Shown here one piece after another: positions 11,554-22,680 of a DNA stretch of 64,000 nt (its first letter is position 1; each line of letters starts with the position of its first letter). The DNA is taken from contig VCJN01002949.1 of assembly GCA_006384855.1 (NCBI GenBank), positions 62,001 through 126,000 of the forward strand, given 5' to 3'. Source of the stretch: Tetraselmis striata. Its lineage: Eukaryota > Chlorophyta > Chlorodendrophyceae > Chlorodendrales > Chlorodendraceae. The notes under the pieces were generated by a model. The model saw only the letters and a program-made list of their open reading frames with translations. It was not told the DNA's origin and ran no database searches. Both the position numbers and the translations under genes were made by a program.

Positions 11554-12690
11554 ATCTACCCCAGATACGCGGCGTTGTTCTTACAATTCTCAACACAAGA
11601 CCCTGGCTCGCGGATGAGGTTGGCGCCGTTGCGGAGTCGCTGCTGCGTGTCTGACGGGGAGGCTCTCCTCACACTGTTGCAGCTCGATGCCAGCAGCAGC
11701 TACTTGTGGCGTGGGTACCCCGTAGCGACTACAGGTTAGAGACTAAGGAGTACCAGCCTGAAGTCGCTCAGCCCGTTTCTGGTTTTTTCTGAACTGGGCG
11801 GCGCGCCCCATTTGCTATTCGCGTGATGTACGTCCAGGCGGGTAAGGAGCACGGTGGAAAGTATCAAGAGCAAATAACAATACAATACTATTATTATTTT
11901 GAAGACGAATACTGTTAAATAATTTTGCGATCTATTATCTTACGCGGTGATGGTGCCGCGTCCAGTACCCGGTACTGGTACGGCGGTACGAGCAGTCGCT
12001 ATATCGTCAGGGGTCACCTCTGGCTATCTGGCGTTCCTCGCACACACGTGCACGGGTGACGGGTACCTGTACTACAGGTTCCATATTTTGTAAGGGACAT
12101 CGATACAAATCCGAGAGTACACGTAGGCGCAGAGCATCGAACCGTAGCTTTCTTTGGTATCCGTATATATATATCAAATATGTTGGGTATCACTCATGTC
12201 GCACTCGACCTACGCTAGGACACGACTAGAGCTGCTGAGCTGTGACCGTCGCACAAATGGTATCACAGCCTCCCAGGGCCTTCCTTAGGGCTTAGCGCTA
12301 GGGCCATCGGGGTTGGGTAATGGTTCCTGATAGCCGCCCATAGATGTGCCGGAAAAATGGGTGTCAAGCGGCGGTCCACAGATTACGCGACCTCGCAATA
12401 TACGCAGACCAACGGGCCGCACGGCCCGCCCCGCGCCGGCCGGAGATTGAATCATCGCGGGCACCGGCGGCCCCTTCAGCGTCGGGGTGGCTTGTCGCAG
12501 AGCCTCTATCGTCAGAAGGGTATATTGTGTGTATCACAAAGGCATTTAGGTGGTCGTGGGGGCAGCATACATGCGGGTTGTGATCGCCGTGATCGTCGGC
12601 TTGCTTGTCGCGCGGCAAAAGCGGCCGGGGTGCGACAGAAGTGTTTTTTGCCTACGCTGGACCGACGCAATTTCGGGCCATAATATGACC
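11554..12690. other. Intergenic, upstream of Myb-like gene
   Basis: The part just above 11,553 should hold the promoter of the reverse-strand Myb-like gene, but no clear core element can be pointed out. The rest has no convincing frame. Confidence 0.4.
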
Positions 12691-14455
12691 GACCATGTTG
12701 TGCGCAGCGTCCCTACCAATTCGCCATGTGCGGGTCCCGGCGCGAGCCGGGGACTGTGGGAGATAGCATGAAGCGCGCCGGAGAGTGGTTGGTTACGAAG
12801 AAGTAACCAGACCCGTGGGACAATTATACGAGCACGATATACTACGAGTTAGTATATGTACATTGTGTACCAATACTAGTACAATGTGTACCTATGACTA
12901 CGGGTATATGTACTGTATAATGCTGCCATGTGGTAAGCGTTGTGATGAACCAATATCGGTGTATCGTCAAAACACTGTAGCCTCTCGCCTTTGCACCACC
13001 ATTACATACCACCTCTGTTTGTCTTTGAGTCTCTCACATTTTCAGATTGTCGCACCCGCCTGGGCGCCGCACGCATCTAGGAAGGCGATGTGGTGCCTGG
13101 TGCGCGCGCTCCGTGCTAGTGCGGAATATGCATGATGCCATGTGCTAAGGTACAAAGGCATATCCTAGTCCCTAGCTACATTGTACATATGCAGTAGTGT
13201 ACCACCACTGATGTCAACCCCCCCCCCCCTTCCCCAGAATGTCGCTAGAGGATGCTCCAAGCAGGGGTCCGGTTGCTGGCGCTAGACGCTAGCCTAAAGA
13301 GGCAGCCCGCCATGCCCTGACCTCGGCGTGGATCGGGGCTGGCCCTCAAGGAAGTCTAACCGCGTGGATTGTAGCCGGACGGTGTAGAGCGAAGCAGGCT
13401 TGCGTTGCGTAACGCTCCGGAATTGATGAGCTCCCGCCTGCATTTGGGCTGGTGTGCCGACCCGAATGAGTAGAAGAGTTGTTGGCGCTAGTGGCAAGCC
13501 TAGAGAGGCAGCCCGCCATGCCTCGGCGTGGGTCGAGGCTTGTCCTCTAGGGAGTCTTACTGCGTTGGCTGTCGAGCGGACTAAAGTCGCGGGTGACCCC
13601 TTCTCCTCGGCGCTGGTGGGCCGAGCTTCGCATAATAATTTCCCGTTGGTCGAGCCGAGCGGGCACAACACTGAGAGCAGTGTACATGGCAGCGCGCAGC
13701 GGCGCGGTAGCTGGCGTGGCATGCATAGTAGCCGACGCCCATGATGATGCCCATGTTGCCGTCCGTCCGTGGTGTTGGGGCTCCCATGGCCTGAGTGCAG
13801 ATGCATGTACGATTTTCGCCGGGATCGCCAACGTTTTTTTTTTTCGCCCCCGGGACAGGATCGCCAACGTTATTGCCCGAAGTTTCGATCGGCCGAGCCG
13901 GGAGAAAATGTGAGTTCTGGCGGGAATAACTGCAATACGTGGCGCTCGCTGGCGTCTTGGTAGCTGGCGAGCCCGTATCTGGCGGTCGTTGGCGTCATGG
14001 TAGCCAGCTTCCGGGTGTGTGCGCTTATTTCGCTGAAGGTGCGCGAACCTTGAGGCGACATTGCGCCTCGAGTGCGACGTGTAGTCGTTGCTTGAGTGAC
14101 GATACCCCTAGCTGCTGGCTGCGGTGGTCTCAGTTTTACGTCCAGGATTCCCGCCAAGACGGACTTCATGCGTCCTCGTCAAACCACCCTCCCTGGCAGA
14201 GGGTCCATGACCTGTTGTGCGCAGCGTCCTCCCTACCAATAACCCGCCTTGTGCGGGTACCGGCGCGAGCCGGGGACTGTGGGAGAGAGCATGAAGCGCG
14301 CCGGAGATTGGCTAATTACATAGAAGTAACCATGCGGCGCCCAGGGATCACGCATCCAGGCAGGCGATGCGGTAGTGCATGGTGCGTGCGCGCCGTGCTA
14401 GTGCGATCTATGCATGATGACATGTGCTAAAGTACTAAGGCGTATCCTAGTTCCT
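12691..14455 (+). repeat. Two copies of a ~250-bp block in direct orientation
   Basis: Block A (12,691-12,811, resuming about 13,060-13,200) and block B (14,207-14,455) are about 85-90% alike by eye. Both contain GCGCGAGCCGGGGACTGTGG and GCATGAAGCGCGCCGGAGA. Block A is interrupted by about 250 bp. Block B is continuous there but is cut at its right side by the element at 14,458-14,934. Between them a second duplication of period about 205 bp starts at 13,299 and 13,504 (GAGGCAGCCCGCCATG). Confidence 0.7.
13822..13871 (-). mobile_element. 22-bp LINE 3'-end insertion with 14-bp target duplication
   Basis: The 14-mer GGATCGCCAACGTT occurs exactly at 13,822-13,835 and 13,858-13,871. Between them lie 22 bases: nine T and then CGCCCCCGGGACA. 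On the reverse strand this reads TGTCCCGGGGGCG followed by A9, the terminal signature of the LINE at about 27,875-27,891. The duplication plus A-tail is the hallmark of target-primed reverse transcription with extreme 5' truncation. Confidence 0.8.
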
Positions 14456-14457
14456 AC

Positions 14458-14934
14458 ACACCGGTTCGCGTAGGTACTCGTTTCTGAAGACCGTAAACGG
14501 GTCTCAAATCCGAGATGTGTAGCTGGCAACGCTTTTTGGCTACGTGGCACGCGCTACGTGCGTAATATTAGCACGTGACCGCTCGCGCTCCTCCCTCATC
14601 ATCCCACCGCCAGCCCCATCCCTGCCCGCGACACACAAGACGAGGCACCTGAACGCCACCATATGCCTACGTTAGCGCGCTGCTACCGCGGTATGCGCGT
14701 GATGGTGCCGGTCGGTGTGTTCGATTGGCATCGGTGGGGCGGGATGGGTTGGCGAGACGGGTGGTCACGTGGGCTCTGAGTTTTCATCAAATGACGTTAT
14801 ATTTGACTGTATCAACCGGATACTAATCACTATTCGCACTCGTTTCGATAGTTGCATCTCAGGATTGTGACCCCGCTATACACAGCTTAAACCCCGGGAG
14901 GATTTCATTTTGCGAGTACCCGGGGAACCGGTGT
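14458..14934. mobile_element. 477-bp MITE with ACACCGGTT termini
   Basis: It starts ACACCGGTTC and ends GAACCGGTGT, with further inverted similarity inside (GGTACTCG / CGAGTACC). It splits the right end of block B: homology to block A stops at 14,457 and resumes at about 14,935 (GTAGCTACATT). This gives an empty-site comparison inside the window. It has no coding capacity. Confidence 0.75.
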
Positions 14935-15832
14935 GTAGCTACATTCATTTGTACATATGCAGTAGTGTACTAACACTGATGTCAACATACCCTGCCCAAA
15001 CAGGGCCGCGTCCGCCATGTTAGCACCCTCATGTGGTCCTAGATTTGTCCTAGCTTCAATCAACCCCTTGAGGTGATGTCTAGGTTCGGGCAGTGCGACT
15101 ATGCGCTTGAGGTGCGCCAGCGTAGGTGCCTACACGACAAGAGAGATATTAACGGAGGTATCCGGGTTAAGCGTGATGCACCCTCGATGGATTTCTACAC
15201 CCTTTGCCGGATACGCTTACCGCCTGAATTACATGAACACGTAGCGACTATGATAATGCAATCTGGTTATCACTTAAACGCGCGCGCGGTGCTGCGTGGA
15301 TAACTGGATGCGTGTACAAAGCGTCCCTTATAAATAACGGAACCTGTAGTAGAGCCCCGGCCTGAACCGCGGGCGGGCATCACTACTGGTACGGTAAGGG
15401 TAGTGGTGTGAATCACAAAAAGGCCAGTAACAAATCCACCTACCGCTAAAACCTGTACTGAAAGATCAACACCGCAAATAAAGGCGGCCGGTACGGCAGG
15501 TTCCAGTACATATACAGGTACTGGTACTCCAAGCAAAGGGTCTCACTGCGGCCAGTCCTGTCGTCCCGGGAGCGGGAAAAAAACTACCACACTACAGGCG
15601 TCAAAAGTAATGAACGGGTTTTAACAGCCGACCTTTAAATCGGTCCCCTGCGCGGTACATCCCGCCACCACCCACCCAGCGGCCCCGGAGGCGCCCCGGG
15701 GCCGAGTGTCGTCATGCCTCACCCGCCGCCCAGATCGCGTAGCTGCCCTCAACCCTCTCCCATGCGACGTCACCGTTATGCCCGGGCTGTGGTGGGTCGC
15801 TTGACTGTATATATCCGGCGGGGCGCCGCGCG
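14935..15832. other. Repeat-derived spacer
   Basis: The remainder of block B runs to about 14,990. After that come a short open frame of no recognised kind (15,073-15,303) and a LINE 3'-end signature at 15,533-15,583 on the + strand. A stretch near 15,450-15,490 is an inverted partial match to the repeat seen at 19,108 and 29,020. Confidence 0.4.
15533..15583 (+). mobile_element. LINE 3'-end fragment
   Basis: GGCCAGTCCTGTCGTCCCGG, then AGCGGG and an A7 tail, repeats the terminal signature of the LINE-2 family. It is read as a 5'-truncated insertion. Confidence 0.55.
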
Positions 15833-18800
15833 ATGTATGCGCCTTCCGCCGATGGTGCGGCAGAACGCGCCGTTGACCCCGGGTCGCCGCCGCCCCCCAG
15901 TACATCGTCCAGTATATCGGGCAGCCCCGGCGCATCGCCTGCGGCGGGAGCGTCGCCCGCGGCAACACCGTCCAGCGGCAGTGCACCCGACGCCACCCAG
16001 CCAAGGCCGAGCCCGCTTGCTCCCACGTACGCCCAGGCGGTGAGCCGGTCGTCGAGTCCCGAGTCCGCGACGGGCGCGGCAGGCTACACGACAGCAGGCC
16101 GGCGCGGCGGGGCGTAGCGCCGGCGGCGGCTTGGACAGTCGCCGACGCGCTTTCAGTGGCTGGAGTTGCCGCGGGCGCCGCGTGGGCGCCGAGGATTGAC
16201 GCCGCAGCCATGTCGCTCCAACCCGCCCGCGTCAGGCGTCACCCGGCCGACGTGGTGGCTTTCGCTGAGGTCGCCACCACGTGGCTAGCCAAGGCGCGTG
16301 CCGTACTGGCCGAGCGGCACCGCCGTCGGGGGGCGCGCCGCGCCGGTGGAGCGGGACAATCGTTTGTGCTGCCGTCGCCCGCATTGCCGTCCGTCGCTGC
16401 GCTCCGGGGCGTCGCAGCGCCCCCGGTTGGTTCAACCCGGGTCTGCCCGGGTGGTTCAACCGGCTTTTCGCCTCTGCTAGGCTCGTGGCACTTGTCAAGA
16501 AGCTAGGCGAGGGGAGGGCCTCGGACGTGCGGCATGTGGCAGTCGGGGAGGCGGAGCGGCGCGCAGCGGAGCGGGCAGTGGTGGACAACATGAAGGAGGC
16601 ATACGTGTCGGTGCTTGCTCCATCTCAGCTCGGCGTTGGCATTCCCGCGAGCGACTCTATGCTCATCCACGTCGTCCGGCTCATCGCCGAGAAGCTTGGC
16701 CCACGTGCCGTCATCGTTCACACCGACCTTCGCAACGCTTACAACCAGGCATGGCGCCGCACCATCATCCAACGCCACATCGGTTGCTCTCTACTACACC
16801 CTGTCATCCCTGCGCTCCTAGCCTCCCCCTCCACGGATTCGTATCTGGTCGTGGACGACCGGTCCGCCCCTCTGCGATCGGAGGACGGCGTGCAGCAAGG
16901 CGCACCGTTGGCCACGACTTCCTTTTGCGTCGCGATTCACCCCAAGGTGCAGTAGTGTGACAGCACGTTGGAGGTCACTCACGGGGCGGCGCGCTTCAAC
17001 GCCAACGATGGGTTTCTGGTGGGCCTTCCGGAGCACGTTTGGCCGGCTCTTCACGCCTTCCGCACGTCCATCAAGGCGTCCGTGGGGCTTGAGGTGCGCT
17101 TCGACAAAATGCACGCGTACATGGCAGACATGGAGGCCGTGCGGCGTGAGGCTCCGGCCGACATCGAGTGGCCCGAGCTAGATGGCCATCACGGCATCGC
17201 GGTCCTCAACGTGCCGCTCGGATCGCCAGAGTACGTGCATGCGTACATGCGCGGCAAGGCGGAGGAGCTACGAGAGGAGGTGGACGCTAGCCTGAGCAAG
17301 CTCCTATCTGCCAATCCCAGTCGTCGGTACACCCGTCCCACGCCCTGCATCACCACGCATGGGCCATGCTCAAGCATTGCCTGCAACACAAGGCGGGGTA
17401 TTGGCTCCGCAATTGTCTTCCGTCCGAGGTGGAGGCCTTTGCGGAGGCGGTGGATGCCACCGTCCTCGCGGCGGTCGAGCAGGTGCTAGGAGTCTCTTTT
17501 GATCCCTCCACGTACGGCACCGACACTAATCGGATGGTCACCGATTTCCTGGCGGATCTTTTGCACGACCCCGACCCCATGGCAGCGGAGGTGTCTACCT
17601 TGAGCGAGGATGCAGTGGCCAGGGCGCGCAGCAGGCTTCACCTCCCCACTCGGTTGAAGGGAGCTGGCATCCGCCGCATGGCTACCGTTCGTGATGACGC
17701 CTTTATCGGCTGCATGAATGCCATTCTCCCAAGGTTCCTTACTAGGAACTCCGGCACCATCACCCCCACCCTTGGTTTCTTTGACCCACAGCTCGGGTCC
17801 GTACTTGGCCGAGGCATCTTCAACGCAACTTCTTCCGCCCGCCGGTATGTCCACTTCCTCAACGATGCACATGGGTCGGACAGCTACGCCGCGGAGATGC
17901 GCGAGGCGTGGGGCCGCCTCCAACAGGCTACTGCTGGCCATCTCGGCGACGTAGATGCGCGCGTGATGGAGCGGGAAGTGGAAGATGCGTCGGGCTCGCA
18001 AAAGGAGCTGACGGCATTTGTAGACGAGGCCAACAACTCTCGGCTTCGAAGTGAGGTGTCCGCTCTCCATGTTACATGTAGGGAACTGATTTTGTTCAAC
18101 CAGCTCGACGCGGCGTCAGGCATGTGGACAGTGGCCATCCCCACCCCGCGGACAGTCATGACTCCGCATGAGCTGCGGGAGGTCGCTGCCGGTACTTCTT
18201 TCTACCTAGCCCGTGCTTGGCCCCGGTGGTTGGGAGCCAGATCATTCTGCCCTCGATAGATCATTATGCCCATCGGATGGAGCACAACTCCGTTACTGTT
18301 GACCTTTATGGCGACGCGCTCATGAAACTCCCGGCGCCTGGAGGCGCTCACTGGCGTGTACAGCACGACGCTATCGCAGACGCGTTCCGCGATCACTGTG
18401 TTCACGACCTAGGTATCGCTGTACGGCGGGAGGTGAATGACTTGTTGCAACAGGCAGTGCCTCTCGGCAACACCGTACCCAGGGATGAACTCAAGGACCT
18501 AGCGCCGGACGCAGAGCTCTCCCTTCCGGCGTTCAACGTCGTGTCCGGGAGCTATGATCCCCGGAGCTTGAAGTCCACGCTGCTGAAGTTCAAGACTATG
18601 CGGTGCGGGGTCAAGTACACTGCAGTGCCCCGGGCCACGGCTGTGGATCGGTTTGAGCGCTCCCTGTTCGGCGACATACAACGGGGGTGGCAACGCGGGA
18701 TGCGGCGTGGCACAACACGGAGCCCGGACAGAAGGGTCATCTTCGAGACATCCTGGATATGTCGGAGTACACTGGCATGGTCTTCGGCACAGTAGGTGAG

Positions 18801-19030
18801 GTGAGCAAGGGGGTGCGCCGCACAATGCGAGGTATCGCATGCTTGGCTGCGGATCGGGGTGCCCTTTCATTGCGGGGCACTCGGTGCACCACCCGGGCTC
18901 ACCAGGAGGCCTGGCTCTCCAAGGGATTTCCTCGGGGTCCTGAGCTTGGTGGCGGCTCGAGAACGCGCTCGCTGCCTCATCAGACGGCGCAGATTCGTCT
19001 GCCATCCCGTTGCTGAAGCCGCACAGCACG
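15833..19030 (+). pseudogene. Decayed LINE retrotransposon, reverse transcriptase ORF
   Basis: Joined across breaks, the + strand encodes a non-LTR reverse transcriptase polyprotein. A Pro/Ala/Ser-rich N-terminal part lies at about 15,833-16,120. The RT core starts near 16,450, with an Asp-bearing strand (HTDLRNAYNQAW, about 16,718-16,755) and the DGVQQGAPL motif (about 16,884-16,910). A TAG at 16,953-16,955 interrupts the frame. The frame resumes at the catalytic motif region, where ANDGFLVG replaces the expected x-DDG, so the first active-site Asp is Asn. The frame shifts near 17,330, near 18,200 and near 18,690. The C-terminal part has YGDALMKLP and FGTVGEVSKG, resembling the terminal endonuclease-like region of similar algal and fungal elements. 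The element is inactive. No flanking target duplication was identified. Confidence 0.85.
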
Positions 19031-19107
19031 TCCGAGGATCACCCACACACACACGTGCACGCGTGGCCCGGACTCTGAACCGTGTGCGCATCACTCATCC
19101 ATCCCGC

Positions 19108-19185
19108 CTCATGCGGGATGCGGGCCGCTTTTAGGCGGCTTGTTGTGTTGATTTTCTAGTACTACTTTTTGTAACAAGTACATCG
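19108..19185. repeat. Dispersed repeat, GCGGGATGCGGGCCGC family
   Basis: ATGCGGGATGCGGGCCGC, then TTTTAGGCGGCTTG and GTGTTGATTTT, recur at 29,020-29,075 and 47,768-47,850. An inverted end lies at 29,321-29,353. At 29 kb the motif forms both ends of a MITE, so this copy is probably a solo end or a truncated member. Here it sits just after the LINE-1 coding remnant. Confidence 0.6.
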
Positions 19186-20348
19186 AGCCGTTCGGTACCG
19201 GGTCGGTTTTGACCACAGTCGGCATAGATTCCAAAACGCGATATCCTAAAGGCGGTTGCCTGATTAGGATACCAAGGTGGTACGTTTTGGAGATTGGACT
19301 CCTCATTAGACCCCGACTCGGCATAACCTCCATAATCCAAAAGGGCCGAAATTTTGGGGATTTCGTTTTGAAGGGCGGCGCCACCTCTATAATCGGGCTC
19401 TCCAAAACGTAATCCCCAAAAGGCGCATGCTATGTGCCTGCGCCTTTTGGCCCCGTCCCGTCGAGGTCCATTCGCACACATCCGCACCCACCCGCGTTAG
19501 CCCGTGCCAGATCCCGCCATTGGTGCTCGACCTAGGGCCGTGTGGACTGCCTCACGGGCAGTCAACGGCATGGACGGGTTGCGACCGGGCGTGATTGGTA
19601 GGGCGGTGCCGCCATGGCGGAGCCGGCGCAACATGCAGTGGGCGGCCCGACATTTTCTCCGGGCTCCGCACCCGGTGCAGAAGAGGCGACAGCATTGGGC
19701 GATACTCGACAAAGTTTAGGTGCCACTGGGTTTTCGTCGGCTGCAACAGCCATGATGTTTTGCATGTCTCACCCTTGTAACTGAGCAAAGGCGGCTTGTA
19801 GCCGTGGCGACTCCCACCGCGCCCGCATGGACCGAGTCGCACCTGCCAATCGCCTTCACCGACAGCACGGCGCATTTTCCGCGACGAGTTCACGACCAGC
19901 GTGGCCGCTGCCACGGCAACAGAGCAGCCTGCGGCCCATAAAGAGCCTCCCGACTGCATGCCCATCTGCAGAGCTCGGAATTTGACGTCGGCTGTTGTGA
20001 GTGCGTGAGTGCAGAGGCGGAGGGTGAAGCGATGAGTTGCTGGAAATAAAGAAGTGATTACAAGCATTGAGGCGCTCCGCGATATGCGTGTCCCCAGTTC
20101 CGCGCTCCCGTACTGCGTGCTTTGACCTCCGAGCTCAGAGCTCAAGCGCGCGCAGTGCGCTAATGCGGCTCATATGCCCGATGAACGCATCTCTAGAATA
20201 GCTGGTACACCTAAGCAATCTAATCATTGGTGCTTCTATAGCGGCATTCCAAATCTACCATAAACCCCCCCCCCCCCCCCTAATGCTACAATAGAAGAGA
20301 ATGTAACATTGTTGCAATATAAGATAGCTCTAGGCATCTGATGTCGTC
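19186..20348. other. No recognised gene
   Basis: The segment 19,190-19,490 contains spaced inverted bits (CCAAAACG / CGTTTTGG) that suggest another decayed element. A reverse-strand open frame of 197 codons at 20,145-19,552 has no domain I recognise. A poly-C tract at about 20,266-20,280 lies just beyond the copia remnant's stop codon on its 3' side. Confidence 0.4.
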
Positions 20349-20792
20349 TCATTTCATGTTCCTGCCCATGTCAGTCTTTGCATGTTTTGCCAGTGCCGGG
20401 TCCGGGAGCGGTTTTGTTAGCATGTCAGCCACATTGTTGTCGGTGGGCACGTACTTCAGTTGCACGGTGCCCGCCTGCACGTGGTCCTTGAGGAAGTGGT
20501 ACTTGACGTCAATGTGTTTGGTTCTGTCGCCGATGATAGATGCTGTTGTTGGCGAAGCTAATTGCTTGCTGAATGTCCTCCAATAGCAGCAAGGGCTCCT
20601 CTGTGCGGCGGCCCAGCAGCTCGTCCACCAACAACCGCAAGTGAATGCCGTCTTCGAGGGCCATGCAGAGAGCCATGTATTCTGCCTCACAGGTGGATAA
20701 TGCGATGCATGGCTGCAGAGTGGTTTTCCAGCTGCAAGCCCCATAGTCACCTAGAGAATATACAAAGCCGGACCGTCACATTAGCTATTCCG
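20349..20792 (-). pseudogene. Ty1/copia RNase H remnant
   Basis: Read on the reverse strand from about 20,792, the frame gives RSGFVYSLGDYGACSWK, ALSTCEAEYMAL and then a helical segment. After a one-base shift near 20,525 it gives TKHIDVKYHFLKDHV and ADMLTKPLP. These are the hallmark motifs of the RNase H end of copia polyproteins. The copy ends with its own stop at 20,349. Upstream RT and integrase are absent and no LTR pair could be identified, so only the 3' coding end survives. Confidence 0.85.
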
Positions 20793-21017
20793 GTCAGCCC
20801 CCTTCCCCCATCTCACCTTAGTAGCTGTAGGCGGGACGCTTTGGCTGTCTAAGCTTACCTTCTGAGCTCTGAATGGAATAGGCATGATTTAGGTAGGGAC
20901 AGTAGGGGGCAATAATGTTGTCCTAGCTACAGCCCGTTGGAAGGAGCAGGAGCTAGGACACACATGAGGACGGCCGGTAGCTTGAGCTGTAGTTACACAT
21001 AGTGTTCCCTAACATGG

Positions 21018-21834
21018 TTAGAGATAGCATGCCCTAACTAAGAACAACTCAGTCTGAGCCAGTGGCCGCAACGGACTAGCAATGGTAATCAATTTCAATT
21101 TTAATAGCCCGTCTTTTAGTGCATGAGTCACTCCACAAGCAAGCAACACGCCCCGGGTTAGTAGCACAATCATCAGTGGTGATGGGAGGTCCTGTCCGTG
21201 CCGCACACACTCCAGGTAGCAGATTGTTTGGAGGCACTCGCAGTCAGCTTGACAGTTGAGGCCGTACCAACTAAAGGTAGGGCCAGTAGACTTTGCACAT
21301 GACATTCCCGGCGGAGATCTTGTTCGCCCAGCCCATCTTGCTCGTCCTCGCTTTCACAACCACCGATCTCGGCAGCCCTACCACTGGGATCTGTGTCACC
21401 GGTCGACTCGTAGTAGTGAAGGGCGTCGAGGTCGCCGCCGCCGTAGCTAATCGCAGCGGGTTGCCAAACGCCGTAGCCAAGGGGAAGCGGTTGATGGCCC
21501 GGCCTGCCGATGGAACGGAGCAATCCGCCGACTCGGCATCCGGCTGCACAGCCAGCCGGACCGTGACGTTACTAGATTTGGACATAGTATGGACTCGCAC
21601 GAGTGGCCTTGCCGAGTTGTCGTGCACTTCAGTCGCATGGATTGAGTAGCAATCGGACGGAACAGTAGCGGCGGCGAAGCGCGACCGAGGCACGGCGATC
21701 GGACGAGCGCTGTTTGACACATGGACACCATGAACATCCGGCGCCGCGACCATGGCACTGCCGGAGATGTCAGAGTAAACGTGAGGTCTTGCACATGGCG
21801 TAGCTTGCCTCATGTCCCCGATGGGGCCAATCAA
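21018..21834 (-). CDS. Unrecognised ORF next to copia remnant
   Basis: The reverse-strand frame from 21,834 to 21,271 encodes 187 residues rich in Val, Ala, Ser and Thr, beginning MIGPIGDMRQATP. It has no motif that I recognise. A second frame continues at 21,305-21,018 with several Cys (CQADCECLQ). Its position upstream of the copia RNase H on the same strand allows it to be retroelement-derived, but no protease, integrase or zinc-knuckle motif is visible. It could also be chance. Confidence 0.2.
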
Positions 21835-22231
21835 GGCGTCGAGGCAGGCCCTGACTTAGTCAGTGCCATGGTCGCGGGGTAATAATGTTAAAAAAATCCA
21901 ACAGCCAGACGAGATCGCACGGCCGCGCTGCCCCACGTGTCGACATAGTCGCTTATCATATCGTCAAGGCAAGGTATTAGTCCAGTGCTGCGTGTTATGG
22001 GAGTCGTACATGAGGTAGGGTGCCGGCGCCGATGGCACTGCGTTCTTGACCGGCCGATACCGTGCGCGCCGTGTTCGCATATGAGTACCGGTTGTACCAC
22101 CTTAAGTACTACAGCTAATCGAATTACATCGAAAATAAAAAAAAGCGGCACGGTAGACCTTTTAACCCGGTAAAATCCTAGCTAGGATGCCTTTTTAATA
22201 TCTGTTGTCCGGGTTCGGCGGTCCTCTACTC

Positions 22232-22298
22232 CCCCGGTTTTGATCCCCAGATGCACTGCGTAACATACTATTAGTACTTGAACCAAAACCGGGGGAGG
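22232..22298. repeat. Hairpin CTCCCCCGGTTTTG
   Basis: CTCCCCCGGTTTTG and its complement CAAAACCGGGGGAG are separated by about 40 bases. The right arm runs into a poly-G tract. It may be the edge of a small inverted-repeat element. Confidence 0.6.
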
Positions 22299-22391
22299 GG
22301 GGGGGGGGTTCCCCAACCGATCTTATACCCGACACAAACGTGCACCCCACATATTTGACGATTTCTAAGAGGGTGTTTGATTTTCAAACAT

Positions 22392-22680
22392 AATTTGATT
22401 TAGGGTGTTCTGCACCAAGTGCTAAAAGCGCTTCGTGGCGTGTGCGAGGAAAGCGCGATATCCGCGTTTCGTGAACGCCGTGGGTAGCATCTTAAACACG
22501 TTTGAGGTTTTGGTGGACTCGGCGCCGTTGTCCCATCTGAAGCGAAATCAATGTGTTGTTTGCGACAGACTCCGCGACTTCACGCACGGCGTTCCGGAAA
22601 CGCCGATATCGTGCTTTCCTCGTACACGCTACGAAGTCCTTTTAATATATACTTGGTGCAGTACACGCCTAAATCAAATT
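22392..22680. mobile_element. Fold-back element with ~95-bp arms
   Basis: The left arm (22,392-22,482) begins AATTTGATTTAGG. The right arm (22,585-22,680) is its reverse complement, ending CCTAAATCAAATT. Similarity is about 85% over the arms and includes GAGGAAAG, GATATC and GCACCAAGT blocks. The loop of about 100 bp has no coding potential. No clear target duplication was found. Confidence 0.75.

Noticed and set aside
12344-12683. Overlapping Arg/Pro/Gly-rich frames
   Set aside because: High GC keeps several frames open on both strands; no domain, splice site or homologous pattern was seen.
20266-20280. Polypurine tract of a copia element with adjacent LTR
   Set aside because: On the reverse strand the G run lies after the stop codon as a polypurine tract would, but no matching LTR pair was found, and similar G runs occur all over the window.
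22437-22640. Possible CRISPR-like or regulatory palindromes
   Set aside because: The repeats are the two arms of one fold-back element, with no spacer array; the genome is eukaryotic.
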